A DNA stretch of 64,000 bases from Callaeas wilsoni (taxonomy: Eukaryota; Chordata; Aves; Passeriformes; Callaeidae): assembly GCA_013398955.1 (NCBI GenBank), contig VWPU01006286.1, forward strand, positions 1 to 64,000, read 5' to 3'. Of this stretch, positions 13,210-40,783 are shown one piece after another (the first letter of the stretch is position 1; each line of letters starts with the position of its first letter). The notes beneath the pieces are model-generated. The model did not search any database and was not told the origin of the DNA. It saw only the letters and a program-made list of their open reading frames with translations. A program made the translations under genes and the position numbers.

Positions 13210-13800
13210 CCTCGCTTTGTCACACTGACAACTCTGTGTGCACGTGTGTGTGCGCCACGTATGTGCACGTGTGTGCACACATATGGAATGTGAATGCAGC
13301 AGCTGGAGTCAGTCACAGACTAGGCACCTACGTCTGTGGTGCAGCGGCCATAGTGGGAGTGAGTGTGCAAGCGCCAGCAAGGATCATGCTGGATGACAGG
13401 CTTGGCTGGCAAAGTGGACAGGAGTAAGTCGTGTGGGGTCCTCTGAGGGCAAGAGAACAAGTGTTTTGGCTATGGGGACAGAGGAGTCCGAGCCAGCTCT
13501 GTGTGCACGTGTGTATGCGTGTGTTTGTGTGTGTGCAACACACAGCAGCCAGTGTGATGCTGAAATCTCAGGGGCTGTGTGTCCTGATGTTAGCAGCTGG
13601 GGAGACTGGGATCAAGGAGTGGTGGCTGGTCAGGCTCAGGGTCTTAGAGAGCTGCTAGAGGGACACACCTCATCCACAAATGTGTGTATTTTGTCACTCA
13701 TTGACCGCCATCCTACTCCCCTGGAGAGGAGAGTGGAATGACACCCTCAGTGTAGTTTGTGTCTGTGTGAGCACTCGGTGTCTGTCTGGATGCATGTATT
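13210..13800. repeat. GT-rich, degenerate tandem region
   Basis: Three GT-rich bursts (about 13226-13284, 13498-13545 and 13752-13800). The first two share a CTCTGTGTGCACGTGTGTRTG core about 266 bases apart, with related GCAGC/CTGG-rich text between them, suggesting an old tandem duplication of a mixed simple-sequence unit. Alternating purine-pyrimidine runs could adopt Z-DNA. Open frames here (such as 13433-13741) are simple-sequence artefacts. Confidence 0.55.
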
Positions 13801-15418
13801 GGCAGATATGTGGTGTGTACATACACTCTATGTGCTTCTGCCTTCTGGAAACCCATTTCCAGCCTCACAGCTGGTTGGACACAGGGACAGCAGCCTTGCC
13901 TCTCCCAGGCTTTTGGATCTGGCAGGAAATAGTGTCCTGCAAAATAAATACAAATTTTTAAAAAGTGATAAAATAATGATATCTTTTTAAACAGGTTTGC
14001 AGCGTACCTATCCCTACAGAAACAAAAGTTTATTTATAACTTTAATATTTATTGAGCCTATTAGGGGATTTGGATTCAGCTCTTGGACTGATTTTTTTTC
14101 TCATAAAAGTCTTTTAGCTTATTGGGAGTTTTGTCTGAAGCAATGCTGGTTGAGCATCATGGTCTTGACCCACTGATGATGTTAATGCACATGTGAGGAG
14201 ACCCAGCAGCCACAAGTGGTCCCTGCAGATGCAAAGTGCTTGTCTTCATGAAGTGGCAAATATTCAGAGTTTGGCTCACCATTTAAATTTTAACCAGCTT
14301 CTGACTTTTGGAAGCAAATACATCTTATATTCCTGTTTATTAGTAGGATTTGATATGCAGGAAACATATGCGTATTTCATTTGAAAACAGCCAGAGTTTG
14401 TGCTGCCATTGCCATTGGAGGAGTATTTCAAAAACACATTCTTCTGATGATTCGCAATTGTCTTTAATTTCCTGTTTGAAGCCACTGCTGGCTGATGTCT
14501 TTGTCTTTTGTGATTATAACTCCTAAAGCTCTGATGGCTTTCTTTTTTTTCCTAGGATTTATCCCCCTATGCTCTTCTAGACAGCAAGTATTTCCTTTCA
14601 TCCCACTAGCTTAAAAATGTCAACCATTTAAAAATTAAGTTATTGTGCTCACAATGAATGTTTGGCCTGTGCCTGTGCCTCCTAAATTTTTACAACATCC
14701 CAAATAAGACACAGCCAGACACTAGCCTTTCAGTTTGAAAATAACAGCTAACAACTGGAAAACAGTGAGGAACAGCTTTCCAAGCTGTCTCTCAACTGTG
14801 GCCAGCTGAGCTCTCCATTTTAATAGAGTTAAACCTAGCCAGACTGGACCTTTTACTATATTGCTGAATATAGGAAGCAAGTAATTCCTGCCTTTCTGGG
14901 CTCCCTTTTCACTGATCCTTGAATACTATTGATTTTTTTTTTTTTCAAGGATGCAATGTGGTAATGCAGATGTGACCTTTCTGTCTTAAAAGCAGCAATA
15001 GGTAACACTCTGTACAGAAGAGTCTACTCCATCAGGTTTTAAAAAGACTAGAAGAATAATTGAGTCTTTGCAAGGTTGCATGTAACGATAAAAAGAACAC
15101 AATTAGCATTTTCAGGAAAAGAATTGCTCTGAGTATTAATAACAATTGCTAAACAATAATTATTATTCTGGTGGTGAGAACGTAATTGCTTCTGTTTATT
15201 CCACACATTATTCAGGAAAGTAACGATTATTTACTTTCCCTAGGAAAAAGCTAACAAAACTCACTAAAGACTGTGGAAACAGTGGAAGATCTTGACGATT
15301 TGTGATGAGCAGTAATAGAGAGTATTTTAGCTTGTTTTGAGGAACACATGGTGAAACTATTGCAGTTCATGAAATGGCTAATCTCTTTGCAATCAAGGAG
15401 ATTAGTCATGAGTTAATA
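13801..15418. other. AT-rich intergenic DNA, no gene seen
   Basis: Contains a T run at 14933-14945. No splice-bounded coding sequence. Some stretches have the balanced, low-repeat look of conserved noncoding DNA, but I cannot test conservation. Confidence 0.5.
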
Positions 15419-15521
15419 AAATCATTAACCCAAATAAACTGGTATCATAATCTGGATTCCAGAATGAAATCCTTAACCCAAATAAACTGGTGTCATAATC
15501 TGGATTCCAGAATTAAATCCT
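15419..15521. repeat. 48-bp direct tandem duplication
   Basis: Two near-identical 48-bp units (15419-15466 and 15467-15514) with the first bases of a third. They share AACCCAAATAAACTGG and CATAATCTGGATTCCAGAAT cores and differ at only about three positions, so the duplication is recent relative to its surroundings. The period is a multiple of three, which keeps a chance ORF open (15374-15574); I do not call that a gene. Confidence 0.85.
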
Positions 15522-18500
15522 CAAAGCAACAAAGTATCAGGAGAGTGATGTCCAGCAATTTCAATGGAAGATGAGTGGCCAATGGGGAGACATCTCATGT
15601 GCCTCTCGGCTACAGAACAAAAGATGACATGCAAGAAAGTCCACTTTAATAATAGAAACATATACTGGTGAAAGGGCAAAGATTTTCATAAACACTTACT
15701 TGAGTGCATACGCAGGTAACAGTCTTAAAATATTGATGACCTAGAAGGTTCAGTCCAAAACTGAATAGTTTGAAATAACCCACATTTTTTGAACAGCTGA
15801 AAATTTTTAAGAATCTAAATAAAGTGAGTGCCCTTACCCATAAAGTGGAGGTTTTCAATACATTCTAGTATGCATTTGAACCCAAGTTACATTTGAAAAT
15901 CCTATTCTAATTGTTTTCTACTGCATTTTTTTCTATTGGTATTCAGAAACAGGTTGTGGTGTGAGATAACCTATACAATACTGTCGCATGCTTTACCTGA
16001 ATGCCTGCAAAAACCCTGCTGGGAAGAATTAGTCTCTCTGCACATATACTTTTTGTTTCCACTTTTTATGCACTCTGAAATTTTTCTTTGTTGGCCTTTA
16101 TTCCAGTAAGGAATGATCTCTTATTGTTCCCTACACATGCAAGGAAAAGAGAAGACACATTCATTGAAAGTATTTATGGGAGCAGAGGGTTGTATCAGGT
16201 ATCAATGATATTACAGTGGGGTTTCACTAAGAACCTTATTTTGTGTGAATGTCACTATAAAGTCACATTTACTTCCTATTTTTTTCCTCACTTCACATCA
16301 ATTTCTTTCTGTGGACAAATTAGGTATACAAGTACTACATTCCACCACTAAAGACTGTAAGACACCACTGGCACTTGGATTTGAATTCTATTATTCTTCT
16401 CTATTTGATGCATACTTGCATATGCTGGATTTCTGATGTTCAATGACAAAATTCCCTATAAGATTTAAAATGTGAAATAAGTAAGTCTATGATAGCAGAA
16501 ATTCCTACCATTTCTATGCCAATGTTAAGGTTTGGCTACAGTGATTTCCACTTCTGTGTATCACAGAAATTTTGAAGGATCATGTTAAATCAGCATAATA
16601 CAAAAAGAGTCTGGTGCTGTGCCCCACCTGATCCCCCAAATCCCACTTTGCCGCTAGATCCTTTTTGGGAACTGAAGGTGTTTTCTTCAAATCTATAATG
16701 TCAGGAGGTAAGCAATGTGTTGAGCAGTCATCTCCTATGTATTAGTCTGGGAGAACAGACAACAAGAACTTTCAGAACAACAAAAGGCAGGAATTCAGCT
16801 CTTAACTATCTTTTTCTGAAGGCACATAATTCAAAAGGCCTGACTGCTGTATCTGCTCACTCGTCAGAATAAGAGCTGTGTCAAAAGCTGTTTCAAAATC
16901 TGTTCAGATGCCATATCTTGGTCCACTTTATGTGGCATTTGTCACAGACACACTTTTGCACTAGCAGCTGGACTAGAGTTGCCTCAGAGTTCCCTGGTGC
17001 AGCTGCGCAGCACTGGTGCAGGATCACCAAGGGACTGGAAAATCTATCTCAAATCAGGCTGGCCTCTGTGACTCTTGTTGGTATGTCACTGTAAAGGCAT
17101 AATGAAGGCACATGTTGAGAAAATTTGAAGCTTCTACTCAATACTGGTGATGTTAAAAAACGTGATCTAAACTCTATTTGGAGCACAAGTTAAAAATTAT
17201 GCAGAAATTATTTCCCGAGTAATGAAAACTACTGATAATGAGCAGTGGAAATACAGACTATCTACATTAACTAACCTATCTAGCAGAAAAAAGAGTCACA
17301 TTCAAATAATTTTAACCACCTTCATAATATTGTCCTTCATTGCTCTACTGCATATCCCTACAGGTTGTGTGGTGTTTTATTAGACATCCTAATCTGCTTC
17401 TACCACAAGGCATTACAAGAAATATTTTCAGTTATTACTCTTCGCAAGCTCAGAACAGGTTTTTCATAGAGGAAATTACTTCAGCATAGTACTTCAGCAT
17501 TTGGTAGTCAGTTTTCCACTGAGAATGCATGGATTTTAGGTAATTAATAACATGGAATGCAGATATTGCCGCTTTTCTTTCCATATGCGGCGTATGAAAT
17601 ACAGATGTTTTTTAATATGAAAACATATTTTTATAAAGAGACCACATTAGCTATTCCCATCAGAAAATACATTATGTAAACCTGTTACATATTGCCCGAT
17701 TGTATTAAACTAATGATAATATGAACATAGTTTTTAATATTAATAAAATATACTAAAATATGCCATCTGGAATGAACTTATGACACCTTTTATAGGAGAA
17801 ACCATGTTTCATAGATACATGATTAGAGGAAAGCACTTAATATAATACAGTGAATTCATTCGCAAATCATGACTTTTCAGGAAAATTTTTGAACCTCATC
17901 TCATTGTACAGACTGAAGATTGGTAGATCTTCAGTATTTGGGGAACTTTGAACTGTCATTCACTGCTGGGCTCAACTCCTGTAGATTGAGTATCCTCCTG
18001 AGTACTCATTAAAATAAAATAACTGTCTAAAACAATAAAATTGATGTTCTTTAGTTTTTTAGTTTCAGTCTTCTGCTTGACCTTCAGATAATTCTGCGAT
18101 GTTTATCACTGAGGAGGGAAGAGTGGTTCCATAGCAGACTTTGGCCTCTCCTCCCTTTAATGTGACCCCAGGAGAGAGATGAAAGCATTCAACTACTTCT
18201 GCTTCCTAGGAGAAAACTTGCTATTTTGCTGTCACAGGCTTCTTGCAATGTTTCCCTGGAGTGACTGATACTATGCATTGCAAAGGTCTGTCTCCTGGAG
18301 CTGGCAAAGCCTGCTCTGAGCCTTTGGATGGTCCTGGCATTGATAGCTCTTGTCACCTCCAGTCACTGTCACACATGGATCAAGTAGCTCACTGTTACCA
18401 GCACCAACAGAGCTAAATGTTGGTAGCAGACAACACGGTAATCAACATATTCCTTGGATAAAAGAATTTTTACTAGGAACATCCAGCACCTGAAGTGGAA

Positions 18501-18727
18501 ACACTGATGCCACAAGTTGGCTAAACACTTTGCTGAACAGTTAGCTTATTCCCATCAGCAATGATTCCTACTTTATGAAGTGTTCCCTGTCTGCAATGCC
18601 TCAACTCAAGTCCATTTGAAATAATATTAACATACCCAATGCAATCCTTAAATTATGGATCAAAATTTGAAGGTCAGAATGTCTGATGTGCTTTATTGGG
18701 ACACAAATAGCACAAACAGGTAGAGAA
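15522..18727. other. Intergenic DNA, no gene or repeat recognised
   Basis: AT-rich spacer without recognisable transposon ends or coding exons. The segment around 17530-17770 is very AT-rich with TAAT and ATATG motifs. Confidence 0.5.
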
Positions 18728-19678
18728 CCCAGATGTAGTGCTGTGCTCAGCTCTGGGGCCCCCAACATAAGAATGGTGCAGACTTGCTAGTGCAAGTCTA
18801 GAGGAGAGGCATCTCTCCCATGCAGACAGGCTGAGAGAGGAGGTGGGGTTGTTTAGCCTGGAGAAGACTCCAAAGAGACCTCATTCCACCTTCCAGTACT
18901 TAAAGGGGACTTAAAAGAAAGCTGGAGAGGGACTTTTACAAGGGCATGATAGGAGAAGAGGGAATGGCTTTAAACTGAAAGAGGGCAAGTTTAGAGTAGG
19001 TATTAGGAAGAAACTCTTTACTGTGAGGTGGTGAGGTGTTGCAGCGACCATACCATTAACCCAGGGGTCGGAAACCCTGGTGCAGAGGTCACGTCTTGGT
19101 GGAACACCTCCCAAGGGTAAAAGCGCCCCCCGGCCAACCTTCCCTAAAACCCTCTCTCCCTTCCCTCATTGGCAGATGGATAGTGTAACCCCACGCCCGA
19201 GACCCCTTCTTACCAAAGGTGTTCTGTGATAAAGATGGCTCTCACTGTACCTGGATTCAGCGGCATAAACACCATCCTGACCGACCGGACCGGGCGCCGC
19301 CTGGTTTCTTGTAGCTGCACTGGGGTAAACATCCCCCCACCGAGCCGGGGCTGAGCGGGCGCCATCCCCGTGGAAGGGGGATGGACTAGCAGGCGTGGGA
19401 AAACGCCACAGGGGCGTCCGTCCGTGGATTCCACCTGGACAAGCAGTGACTCACCCTTCCAGCCCGGCCCGGGCGCATTTTAATAGTGAGGCACTGGCAC
19501 TTGTTGTCCAGAGAAACTGTGGATACCCCATCCCTGAAAGTGTTCAAGGCCAGGTTGAATGGAACTCTGAGCAACCTCATCTAGTGGAAGGTGCCCCTGC
19601 CCATAGCAGGTAGGTTGGAAGTAGATGATCTTTAAGGTCCCTTCCACCCCAGACCACTCTATGATACTATGATATTCG
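18728..19678 (+). mobile_element. CR1 LINE 3' fragment interrupted by a solo LTR
   Basis: Sense CR1 3' region: an AGCTCTGGGGCCCCCAACAT stretch at 18750, the GGAGAAGACTCC block at 18859, the 3'-UTR text to 19036, and after a 449-base insertion the remaining text 19486-19678 ending in CTATGATACTATGATATTC, a variant of the tail repeat. Removing the insertion plus one GTGAGG restores an uninterrupted CR1 3' UTR. Confidence 0.88.
19037..19485. mobile_element. Solo LTR with 6-bp target-site duplication, nested in CR1
   Basis: A 449-bp GC-rich insert flanked by perfect GTGAGG direct repeats (19031-19036 and 19486-19491). Ends are TGTTGCAG and TTTTAATA, that is TGTT...AACA with one C-to-T change at the right end. 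A 6-bp duplication is typical of class II (ERVK/alpha-beta-like) elements. Orientation is uncertain because the ends are symmetrical and I find no clear TATA/AATAAA pair. It is much GC-richer than its surroundings. Confidence 0.82.
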
Positions 19679-22600
19679 AACTCCAAAATAATGTCAGTGT
19701 AACATTTAATTTTAGTAAGCCTTTAGGAACTATGTAAACAGTGCCATAGCCAAACATCGGCTTTTCTAGATGCCTGAACAATATTTCAAAATGCAGCTTT
19801 TAGAGTTCAGCTGAACTAAGGCTGGCTCTAATGCATTTTGGCTCAACTTAACAATCCTGCCTACTCCCAATGGTGCAAGATGAATGGCACCAACTTAGTT
19901 TCAACTCACTTTATTTCAGGTGTACAAAGATTTTTCAGCTGTAAAAAATTATGTCCTAGACAGGTAAAACCACTGAATTACGATAAGCTATCTTTGTTTT
20001 CAAAAATTTTCAATTGTCCAAGTCTCAGTTGTACGTATTTTTGCTCTTGAAGCCATAGTGCAGGTAAGACCTGCCTTGGCATTATTACAGTGACAAGTAT
20101 GTGGCGATGTTCAGTCTTTCTCCAACACCTTCTCCTTCTTTCTTATTTGATAGCAGAATGCTTGCCCTTCCAATTGGCAATTTTTGTGTTGCTCAGAGCC
20201 AAAATAAGCTTAGCAGAGTCTGCTTTTTGGACAGTTAAAATGAAAACAAGGTAAAATCAGTACAGGAAGAAAATAAAGGGCACAGCAAGACAGAGGCAAT
20301 GACTGCTGTGACCTACTCAGTTTTTGAAAATTAAGGTATGTAACTCTATATTAACAATGTTCCAGCTTCCTAACCATCCCCATGCACAAAAAAAGAAGCA
20401 AACCAGTAATAATTAGAATTTTTTTTCTTTCCCATTTTCCCTTTGCACTTCACCATCTATTCTCTATTAACTGCTCTCTTCATTTGTTTGCTCAATCTTC
20501 TCTCTTGAGCAGATAAAAGGGTTTCATTAAAGTAAAGCCTAATGCTGTCAGTGGCAGGAGAGCTGCCAACTCTGGCGGTTTTAGTAAGTCTATTAAGCTG
20601 ACCTAAGCATGCTAATACTTAATAAATTCCCTCCATTCACAGCAGTCCTTTCCAAATATCCTTTTATCTCATATGGAAAACTAAGTTATGCAATTCAAAT
20701 GAGTAATAAAAGATCAGATCCTACACTCTGCCTTGTATTTGTGTATACGCACAGTTGCATCTAAGAGGAGCAGTCCATACCATCAATTGAAATCTCTGCT
20801 GTACCAGAAGTACTACTTGAGATTATAGAAAGGGCTAACAAAAGCTTGATTAAAGTATTCCAATCACTAAGATGAAACTGGCACTGGACAATCAAAACAG
20901 AACTTTTTTTCACGGATTTCCTGCCAGAGTCCATTTGCAGAGCAGATTTTCTAAACATATTTGAAAGACATCTGCTATACCTGTTCAGTACATTTTATCT
21001 CTAATTTATCCAGCAAGCAAAAAAAAAACCCCAAACCCCCGATTCTATAAATTACTGCCATCTTCTGCCATTACCACAGCACTTAAAGTGGTAGAAAAAT
21101 ACTCTGAAGAAGAAGTGGACTACACAGCACTACTAGTCGGCATCACTCCTTATCAAAGGAAAAGCCTTTATCATCTTTAACATCATCTGCCATTCTTCAG
21201 CTCCAGTAACTACTTTTTAATTGAAACAAAGCTTTTAAAGCAGCTATGTATCCAGCCTTCATCTCTTAAATAAGAGAAACACAGTCTGTAGCAGGAGAAA
21301 ACGACTGATCTGAATTCTTCTCTCCCCAAAGGTTCATGTAATTGTTTAGATAAAATAATACATATGGGGGCAGGGCATGGGGTTGAGAGAGGGTACCACC
21401 CTATGTCTCACAGGAAACATACTGAATAAGCAGCATGATTTATTTAAGTGAACATTTGCCTGAGAGCTACTGACAGGCAAGTGCAAAAATGATGATGGAA
21501 CAGTCCCACAGCATAGTATCTTCAGCCATAATGGAAAACATTGGCTCATGACGGTTGATATTTTATTCATTCTGTTTTCAGGTTTTGTAAAGGTTACTGG
21601 AAACCCTACTTGCTTTAGTTCATACAAAATTATCATGCATGTGGCAAAATAATAAAAGCACCAAGGTTCTGTGAGTGAACAGGATCACATTTTAAATTCA
21701 AAACCTAAACCCTCCTAATAAGAAAAAAATACTCATCTTTGTAAAGCTTTAGCAGATTAAAACTAATCACGCACATATCTTACTATACTTAGCGCAGCAT
21801 TTATATATCAGCTACTGCAGTGAGGTAAACAATGTAAGCAAGCAACCTTGCAGAGAACCAGAATTCCTACAAGGGAAAATAACCACCCTTCTCCATCAAG
21901 AAATGTCCTTCTTCTTCCCCAAGAAAAGATAAATGATGCTGAAGCCACCTACAGCAGGTGACAATAGTATTGCTTAGCCATAGCTGTGGTGAAGTCTTCA
22001 AACAAAGAAAAGCTTGAGAGAGATCATCTTCACAATCAGCTGAGTATACTCTTAAGCAATCCTCCTCCACGTTATTTCATTAATTTAATTCTTATCCTTG
22101 CAGGACAAAACAGCACTTACTCTAGATACTGCAACAGCCCGCAGATCTCTTCTCAAATGACTCATTTCTGCTGTTCTACTGCATGGAAACACCCACTTGT
22201 CAGAGAACAGAAAATACAAATGAGTGAGAGCAATGAAGAAGCAAAGGAAATTATGTCCCGTGAATAAACGTACTTTACGTAAGAGAAATATGGCAACTTT
22301 TTTTCTCTTCTTTTTAAATAAACACTCTTTCTGTAAATCTCATCTGAATGACCCACGTGATGCTGAATAATGCATCCATCTAACAAAAGAGGAATGTGTT
22401 TCGCCCCTAAATTCACATCTAAGAGCTCGGTTTTATAAGATAACACTTGGTATTTCTGAATTCTTATTATTTAAGTTTATGGGAAAAAAACTCACAAATT
22501 AAGGATCTTGACAAAAAATCTAGTGTGCCACCGAAGGCTATGCAAAGTAAAGGAAAAAAAAAAAAGTAGAATCATCACAGAGAATATCAATGTATTTTAT

Positions 22601-24194
22601 AGCTTCTTCTTCTTTAGTATCATCTTGCTACTGAATGATTTCCCTTACGGCAAAAGAGGAAATGTAAAGGAAGATGTGACATCTGTCGTTCAACTTACTT
22701 TTTTATGAAAATGGTAAAATTTTAGTAACCAATACCATTACCTCTTAAAAATCCATGCATTTGTTTTTGAAGCAATTGATACTGTTCCAAAAATAAATGT
22801 GTAAAAAAATGCTACAGTTTTTCCTTCAATTACTGTCTCTTGGCACCATCAACACATAAAAGTAAGAAGGCAATAAACCCATTATTTCATAAGAAATTTA
22901 TAGTATTTTTTTGCACAGCTGTTGATTTATATAAGTGAACTTTATACTGCTTAGAAACCCAATTAATACACCAGAAAAGAAGGTTAAAAGTAGGTCAGTC
23001 ATATAGGACAATGGTTCTCAACACAACCTGCATCCCAGCCTCCAGCTTGAAGCATAATGTTCATTCCTCATATTCTGGAGTGTTAAACACTGTAACTAGA
23101 TGCAGAAGACAAGAATCATTAGACATTATCCACCCTTGATCTTTACATAAAATTCCCATGACATCCATAGAACTTCAACAGCTGAACAAACTAGAATAAG
23201 GTCCATGGCAAACACAGCTTTCAGGATTTGCTCTACAATAAATATCACAAGCGAAAGAGAGACAGCAAATGTTAACTCTTTATTTGTTTTGAACATATAA
23301 AGGTTATATGAAACAATTGAAACTATTTTTTTTATGAAACAATTCTTTTAGAGCCATCTTGCGGGGAAAATAAGCCATTTAAAACAATACATGTACTTTA
23401 ATAACTTTTCTACCAAAAAGATCAGTGCTTAGAATTACTTCTTCTACTACTCTTTTAAAAAAATAAATGTCTCAGGCACACTGTAAACTTTATACAACAT
23501 TGTTTAATCCCCTAGAACATGAAGCAAGTGCCTTTATGAACAATCACATGTTAAAAGATTAGTTCTAGATAGAAAAAATATATATCATTACGTTAAAGAC
23601 GCTGTTTTTCTGAAGAATGCTTTCAGACCATATTCTATTCAAACTCCACCCAACTATAGCCCACAAAAAAAAGCACAAAAACACAGAGAATTTTTCTGAG
23701 CCTTCTTTCACAGCCCTCTTGAGTAAATTGGATAGAATTATTCAATCTAACTAACCTGGGAGTAAAACAAAGCAAAATAAATCTAAACATATTAGCAGAT
23801 TTAGCACTCAAACCTGAAAAGATTTCATTATTCAACATCCTTTGCATTTCCAATTTAAAGCTTTGGTAATATTTCCAAGTTCTGAAAGAGTTTATACCAG
23901 TTGTTTATAAAGAACTCATTACATGACAGTCTTCTGTTTGTATACACTTAAGTAAAGTACAGCCTTGGGCAGCCAATTTCGGTATAATCAAAAGTCATGA
24001 TGCAGACTTCAGCTACCTATGGCAATCAAACATCAGCTCTGCTTGATTTATGTATTTTGTCTATAAAGCAAAGAGCTTAAATTTTATCCTAGAGAACAAA
24101 AGTGCACATATAGGTCATATATCTTACTCAGTTTTAATTTATGCCCTAATAAAATACTTCATTTACATAGAACATTTTAGTGTATCACATCACA
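19679..24194. other. Intergenic DNA downstream of ISOC1, possibly including distal 3' UTR
   Basis: AT-rich, no recognisable repeats or coding exons. The right part may belong to long 3'-UTR forms of ISOC1 if the hexamers at 23279 or 24195 are used. Otherwise nothing supportable. Confidence 0.5.
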
Positions 24195-24200
24195 TTTATT
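24195..24200 (-). terminator. ISOC1: Candidate distal poly(A) signal of ISOC1
   Basis: An AATAAA hexamer about 400 bases past the ISOC1 stop, followed directly by a TGTGATGTGA stretch. An alternative to the hexamer at 24491-24496; another hexamer at 23279-23284 is a weaker, more distant option. Confidence 0.4.
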
Positions 24201-24490
24201 ACAATACGTAATTATCTTCTATTAATGCAAAAGTATAACAGGACATCACAGAACACTTGCAAAGCACAATCAAGAGGTGTCACAGAAATTTTTTTGGAGC
24301 TGTTACAATCAGTGTATAGAATGGACTAGCAGGCACCTCTGTTAATGTATTTTTTTTTTAATAAAGAAATTTGACAACGAAAGGGTCCTATGGTACCCCA
24401 AACCTCTGACGGCTGTAACTAAACAGAACACAGTGGCACCCAGACATATAACCAGACAATTTTGCTAAGGCAAGCACGAGTATGTCAATT

Positions 24491-24496
24491 TTTATT
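24491..24496 (-). terminator. ISOC1: Candidate proximal poly(A) signal of ISOC1
   Basis: An AATAAA hexamer on the minus strand about 105 bases past the stop codon, followed within 30-70 bases by a GT-rich stretch of the sort expected of a downstream element. It would give a very short 3' UTR; a second AATAAA lies at 24195-24200. Which is used cannot be told from sequence alone. Confidence 0.45.
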
Positions 24497-24601
24497 TTTA
24501 CACGCCTACCAAACTTTGAGCAAAATAAGGTGTACATGTGCGCTTATAGCTTTCCTTCCTCTTTAAAGAGGACAGTGAGACCTGCTTCCTCCACGTCTGC
24601 T

Positions 24602-39366
<14,765 letters not shown>

Positions 39367-40354
39367 CTTCAGGGACCGCCGCGCCGAGCCCCGCCAGCTC
39401 GCTGCGGTCCGCACCGCCACTCCTCCTCCCGCCGCCTCCTCCCCCCCGGCGGGCCGGGCGGTGCCGGCGGGCCCCAATCCCAGCTGCGGCTGCTCCTGCT
39501 CCTCCTCCCCGCCATGGGACTCGGCCCTGCCCCGCAACCCCACGGGGCGGAGAGCGCCGCCGGGGTGCCTTCGTCGGGCGGACAGGGGCTCTCTTGGGCG
39601 GGGGGACCGTGCCTTCCCTGCTCAGAAGGACGGTGAGAAGAGCAGCCCCAGACGGGAGTGCCTGCCCTCTTCCGGGCCGGCGGAGAGAGCCCGTGTTCCC
39701 CGGAGCGGGACAAAGGGACACCGCTGCTGCGGCGGCCCCAGCGCGGCCGGCGGAGCCCTCGCAGGGTCGCGCCCCGGGGCAGAGCCCGCCGCGGGCTCGG
39801 AGCGCGGGCGGACACCGGGCCCATCCACGGCGGGGACGGGCGCGGCCGCGTCCCGTGGAAGCTAGGAAGGAAACCTGTTGGTAGAGCCTGAAACATGCCC
39901 CGTTGCTTTGGAGCGTGATCCAGCCCCGATCCGGATGCGGAGCTGGTGGCTGAGTTCTCGCACGAGGCTTCCTTCGGCACTGCCTGTTTCTGAAGAGCGG
40001 GAGGTGCCCGAGCCGCGGCTCCGAGCTTCCAGCTCCATCCGCGGATGAGGGGAGCTGAGCAGGACAGAACGCATTCCCATATTTTTTCCTTCGCAGCTTC
40101 ATTCTCTCTACCACACTTATTTTTTTCTCCAGGAATGACTAACAGCTGAAATTGTTGCCCATATATCTGCCATACCCTGAAGTGTGCTTTGGGAAAAAGA
40201 TCTGAGTAGTGTGATACACACATAGAAAGAAAATATTCTCTGTTAAAAAAAAGTGGATGTTTTCATGCACTATGCCAATGCAGTGGCAGCGCCATCAAGG
40301 TTAATGCATGTCTGCCTGGATAAATACCAACAAGCTGAAGCACCGAGTTGATTA

Positions 40355-40783
40355 GGAGGATGGAACACCTCTCCTATGAGGAAAGGCTAAGAGAATTGGG
40401 ATTGTTCAGCCTGGAGAAGAGAAGATTTCAGGGTGACCTAATTGCAGCCCCCCAGTACCTGAAGGGAGCCTATTAGAAAGATGGAGAGGAACTTTTTTAC
40501 GAGGGCATGTAGTGACAGGGCAAAGGGGAGTGGCTTCAAACTGGAAGACAGTAGGTTTAGATTAGGTATGAGGAAGCAATTCTTTACTGTGAGCGTGGAG
40601 AGGCACTGGAACAGGCTGCTTAGAGAAGCTGTGGATGCCCCATCCCTGGAAGTGTTCAAGGCCAGGTTGGATGGGGGTTTGAGCAACCTGGTCTAGTGAA
40701 AGGCATGCATGTTCAAAGCAGGGGGATTGGAGCTAGGTGATCTCTAAGATCCCTTCCAACTCCGGCCATTCTGTGATTCTATG
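40355..40783 (+). mobile_element. CR1 LINE 3' fragment upstream of ISOC1
   Basis: Sense CR1 3' end from GATGGAACACCTCTCCTATG to the ATTCTGTGATTCTATG tail at 40768-40783, about 430 bases and comparatively well preserved. It lies about 1 kb upstream of the ISOC1 start on the opposite strand. Confidence 0.9.

Noticed and set aside
15419..15521. Direct repeats considered as a CRISPR-like array
   Set aside because: Only two contiguous units with no spacers, in vertebrate DNA.
15374..15574. Frame containing a duplicated 16-residue block
   Set aside because: The repeat comes from the 48-bp tandem DNA duplication; no other sign of coding.
39367..39543. Upstream in-frame ATG at 39543 extending ISOC1 by 59 codons
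   Set aside because: The extension is CpG-island low complexity and has no counterpart in ISOC1; the ATG at 39366 has good context and the conserved MAAAEP start.
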